From contig JARDZO010000042.1 of the NCBI GenBank assembly GCA_029240815.1, forward strand, positions 1 to 28,199: a stretch of 28,199 nucleotides of DNA, in the 5' to 3' direction. Origin of the DNA: Brevibacillus sp. Lineage in GTDB: Bacteria > Bacillota > Bacilli > Brevibacillales > Brevibacillaceae. The number at the start of each line of letters is the position of its first letter. The first letter of the stretch is position 1. The position numbers and the translations under genes were made by a program. Under the pieces are notes generated by a model. It was given only the letters and a program-made list of their open reading frames with translations, did no database searches and had not been told where the DNA came from. Shown here one piece after another: positions 25,884 to 28,199 of this stretch.

Positions 25884-26954
25884 CTATATGCAGGTCTCGA
25901 ACGGATATGCGTGAACGGTATTCCCACGTCTTCCGGTCGTCGTCTCCGCTTGCGAGAGTGAATTGTAGATTGCCTCCTCTGTCGCTTCTGCTGCTGCGGC
26001 AAAAAGTTGATTCATCAAAGGATGGTCCTCACGCAGCTGAGTGCGCGTCTCCGCAATCTGATCAGACTTGTGGGCGATTTTGTGCGCGGTGGAAAAGGCA
26101 ATCACGATGTCACCGCTCCCATGACTAAAGTGGCTCCCGGTACGCCCCAGACCGATCCCGGTTCGTTTGGCGACACGCAACAGTTGACGATCACTCAGCG
26201 GTGCATCCGTTGCCAGCACCAAAATAATCGAGCCGTCCGTTGGCTTGTCTACGGCAGGTAATGCGCTTTCCTTTCCATGGAAAAGCTTGTCGACCAGAAA
26301 CTCGTTTTTGCTTCCGAAATTGCTCATGACCAGAACACCGACTGTATAAGAAGCATCATCTGCCGAAACGATACGCGAGGAAGAACCGATCCCACCTTTA
26401 TAGCCAAAAGCGACCATTCCGGTCCCCGCGCCTACCGCTCCTTCAGCTACGGGTCCGTTCGTCGCCGTGCGAATCGCCTCCATCGCATCCTGTGGTTGTA
26501 CGATGCAACGCCGAATGGAATTGAGGTGACTATCATTGCACTCGCCCACTACGATGTTGACCGTTCCCGTTGTATCGCCGATTTCTTCATGCTCATCCAG
26601 CATGTACTGCAGTGTCCCTTGTGTCACAGCAGGCACGGAAAAAGTATTGGTCAGCATAATCGGAGACTCTAGTACCCCGAGTTCATTTACCTGCACGAGC
26701 CCTGTCGTTTTGCCAAAGCCATTGATCACGTAGCTGGCCGCCGTCACTTTTTCCCGAAACAGGCTCCCGCCATGCGGCAAGATCGCCGTTACACCCGTAC
26801 AAGCATACTCTTGATCTCCATCTAATTCACGCTTGATCGTGACATGCCCCACTCGTACGTCAGCGACATCCGTGATATCGTTTTTTTCCCCTGCAGGCAG
26901 TTGCCCGATTGTCACGCCATACGCGCGAATTTTTTTTGCTTCCCTCTTTGCCAT
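25884..26954 (-). CDS. P1-family (DmpA-like) aminopeptidase
   Basis: This 356-residue protein is a member of the DmpA/BapA family, which are autoprocessing N-terminal-nucleophile peptidases acting on L-aminopeptides, D-amino acid amides/esters or beta-peptides. It has ITDVADVRVGHVTI at the N-terminus, GVTAILPHG, NGFGKTTGLVQVNELG, and GAVGAGTGMVAFGYKGGIGSSSR. The cleavage site and nucleophile are probably G241-S242 (DGSIILVLATDAPL). N212 in SNFG is a likely oxyanion residue, and GSGDIVIAFST is near the end. AAAAGGAGGAGC precedes the ATG. It lies 60 bases downstream of the dipeptidase gene in one operon. No signal peptide is seen. Confidence 0.9.
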   Translation of the reverse strand: MAKREAKKIRAYGVTIGQLPAGEKNDITDVADVRVGHVTIKRELDGDQEYACTGVTAILPHGGSLFREKVTAASYVINGFGKTTGLVQVNELGVLESPIMLTNTFSVPAVTQGTLQYMLDEHEEIGDTTGTVNIVVGECNDSHLNSIRRCIVQPQDAMEAIRTATNGPVAEGAVGAGTGMVAFGYKGGIGSSSRIVSADDASYTVGVLVMSNFGSKNEFLVDKLFHGKESALPAVDKPTDGSIILVLATDAPLSDRQLLRVAKRTGIGLGRTGSHFSHGSGDIVIAFSTAHKIAHKSDQIAETRTQLREDHPLMNQLFAAAAEATEEAIYNSLSQAETTTGRRGNTVHAYPFETCI

Positions 26955-27014
26955 CGCTTCTGCTCCTCCTTTTGATCGCTGAAAAACACTTCGATTGTCT
27001 AGATCTGATTGCGC

Positions 27015-27968
27015 TTACACGGGGCGATTGCGCAAAAAGTTTTCACCCGCAAACCCGCGCACTTCTTCCTCGGAGTAATGCTTCAGCAGTTCGTTGATGA
27101 GATTGTGAGTCGTCCCTGCGTGCTCCAGACCGACGACCTTCGTGGTAATCCCATCAAAGTCAGAGCCCAGACCGATCTGACGAACCCCACCCAGCGAGCA
27201 AAAATGATCGATGTGACGAATCAGATCCGAAATGGTCGTCTCGCCTTCTTCCTTTACGAACATCGGGCAGTAGACCACATGTACATTTCCGCCCTTGGCA
27301 AACAATGCCTTTGCCTGCTCATCGCTCAGGTTGCGCGGGTTATCACACCATGCTTTGGAGTTCGAATGGCTGGCAATCGGGTACTTTGCTGCATCGAGTG
27401 TGTCCCAAAAGCTCGCCTCGCCGAGATGCGACACATCGGTCAGGATTTTGTGTTCGTTATGGAACTGGATGATTTCTTTCCCAAACGACGTCAGGCCCGC
27501 GTTTCGCGATTCCAAAGCACCATCTGCCGCAAGATTTGCATAATTCCAGGTCAAGCCCACCGAGCGCACACCCAGCTGATATAGGATGTGCAGCTTTTTC
27601 AGGTCATTTCCGATAGGCTCTATGCCCTCCAGTGTCAGCATAGCACCAATCTGTCCATCCTCCAGCCGATCAAAATCACTCCATTCGCGGATCTGCTTCA
27701 TCTCCGGATTATTGGCCAATACGTCCGCGTAAAAATAGTGAATCTGATCCAATGCAGACTGAAAACGTTGCTCTGCCTTCATATTTGACGGAGTGTAAAT
27801 CGCAAAACACTGGACCTTGATCCCGCCTTGAAGCAACCGCACTTTGTTCGTGTCCAGCTCCTCGGCATCCGTAAACGAAATGCTGCCGTCTTTTTCCCAT
27901 ATTTTCAAAAGCGCATCGCAGTGAAAATCGATGATGTCCATTCTCGCCATCGTTATCGCCATCCTCAT
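27015..27968 (-). CDS. M19 (renal/membrane dipeptidase-type) zinc dipeptidase
   Basis: This 317-residue member of the M19 family has the N-terminal HxD metal motif DFHCDALLKI, the bridging glutamate in LTLEGIEPIG, SHSNSKAWCDNPRNLSDEQ, and LGSDFDGITTKV. This family hydrolyses dipeptides, including those with a C-terminal D-residue, and related cyclic amides. No signal peptide is present, so the enzyme is cytoplasmic. The start is uncertain: ATG at 27968, 27962 or 27950 are all possible, with GAGG best placed for 27950. Alignment suggests the protein proper begins near ARMDIIDFHCD. It is the first gene of an operon with the DmpA-like peptidase and the serine hydrolase, divergent from a LysR regulator that probably controls it. 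Confidence 0.9.
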   Translation of the reverse strand: MRMAITMARMDIIDFHCDALLKIWEKDGSISFTDAEELDTNKVRLLQGGIKVQCFAIYTPSNMKAEQRFQSALDQIHYFYADVLANNPEMKQIREWSDFDRLEDGQIGAMLTLEGIEPIGNDLKKLHILYQLGVRSVGLTWNYANLAADGALESRNAGLTSFGKEIIQFHNEHKILTDVSHLGEASFWDTLDAAKYPIASHSNSKAWCDNPRNLSDEQAKALFAKGGNVHVVYCPMFVKEEGETTISDLIRHIDHFCSLGGVRQIGLGSDFDGITTKVVGLEHAGTTHNLINELLKHYSEEEVRGFAGENFLRNRPV

Positions 27969-27992
27969 CTATGTTCTAGCAAGTCTCTTGAT

Positions 27993-28014
27993 TTTACGTT
28001 AATGTATCTGTAAA
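27993..28014. promoter_or_regulatory. Dyad in the LysR/dipeptidase intergenic region
   Basis: TTTAC and GTAAA are mirrored across 12 bases, the kind of spaced dyad (T-N11-A type) that LysR proteins bind. It sits in the 109-base gap between the divergent genes. No promoter was assigned confidently. Confidence 0.3.
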
Positions 28015-28077
28015 GACTTATCCAATGAAAGATTGCTATAGGCGTGTTCAAAATTTTGCATAATGGAGTCTTCCCCT

Positions 28078-28199
28078 ATGAATATGGAACAGATCGAAGC
28101 GTTCATTTTCGTCGCATTGACTGGAAGTTTCAGCAAAACAGCGGAGCTGCTCTATCTCTCACAACCGACCGTAAGCATGCGCATCAAGGCGATGGAGAC
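28078..28199 (+). CDS. LysR-family transcriptional regulator, 3' end outside window
   Basis: Only the first 40 residues are present, from ATG 28078 (GGAG lies about nine bases upstream; a second ATG two codons later is also possible). They form the start of a LysR winged helix-turn-helix: MEQIEAFIFVALTGSFSKTAELLYLSQPTVSMRIKAME. The QPTVSMRIKAME recognition helix is characteristic. Effector domain not seen. Its divergence from the dipeptidase operon suggests it regulates that operon, as is usual for this family. Confidence 0.85.
   Translation, partial: MNMEQIEAFIFVALTGSFSKTAELLYLSQPTVSMRIKAME

Noticed and set aside
25829..26002. Longer N-terminus for the cytoplasmic serine hydrolase
   Set aside because: It would overlap the DmpA-like gene by over 100 bases. 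GTG at 25828 has a proper ribosome site and starts where the family domain begins.

Overview
The window looks like chromosomal DNA of a Gram-positive member of the Bacillales. Brevibacillus or a near relative in the Paenibacillaceae is my best guess, from the moderately high GC, the strong AAGGAGG-type ribosome sites, the TTG and GTG starts, and the mix of CodA-like amidohydrolases, Opp/Dpp transporters, a LytS/YesN-type two-component system and a namZ-amiE-nagZ cassette. No rRNA, tRNA, CRISPR array, phage gene or transposase was seen. The genus is inferred, not proven.

Layout. Positions 1-5343 hold four paralogous CodA-like amidohydrolases. One is on the + strand and cut by the window start. 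Three form a minus-strand operon (5343 down to 1606). A small VOC-family gene lies between. Divergent from the amidohydrolase operon, 5528-9393 is an Opp/Dpp-type ABC transporter operon (permease, permease, ATPase, ATPase) with no substrate-binding protein gene. A CodY-like box overlaps its likely promoter. Positions 9494-12317 encode a sensor kinase, a response regulator and a sodium/solute symporter with overlapping stop and start codons. An EamA exporter and an unrecognised 147-residue protein follow, up to a bidirectional terminator.

Positions 13878-17011 (minus) are a carbohydrate ABC transporter (two permeases and a lipoprotein binding protein) without its own ATPase. A gene-free stretch, 17012-17668, is packed with palindromic DNA. 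Next come a YdhK-type lipoprotein (minus) and an AraC/GyrI-like regulator (plus). Positions 19258-24317 (minus) encode NagZ, an AmiE-like serine hydrolase and NamZ, the exolytic enzymes of peptidoglycan-fragment recovery known from Bacillus subtilis. Positions 24500-27968 (minus) are a second hydrolase operon (M19 dipeptidase, DmpA-type P1 peptidase, beta-lactamase-fold hydrolase), divergent from a LysR regulator cut by the window end.

Together the region reads as a scavenging island: uptake systems beside secreted and cytoplasmic hydrolases for wall-derived sugars, small peptides (perhaps with D-residues) and cyclic or heterocyclic amides. The most unusual non-genic signal is a pair of diverged copies of one hairpin-forming repeat (665-862 and 17422-17550). 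Their internal stems keep pairing through compensatory base changes, and one copy appears to have replaced the end of an amidohydrolase gene.
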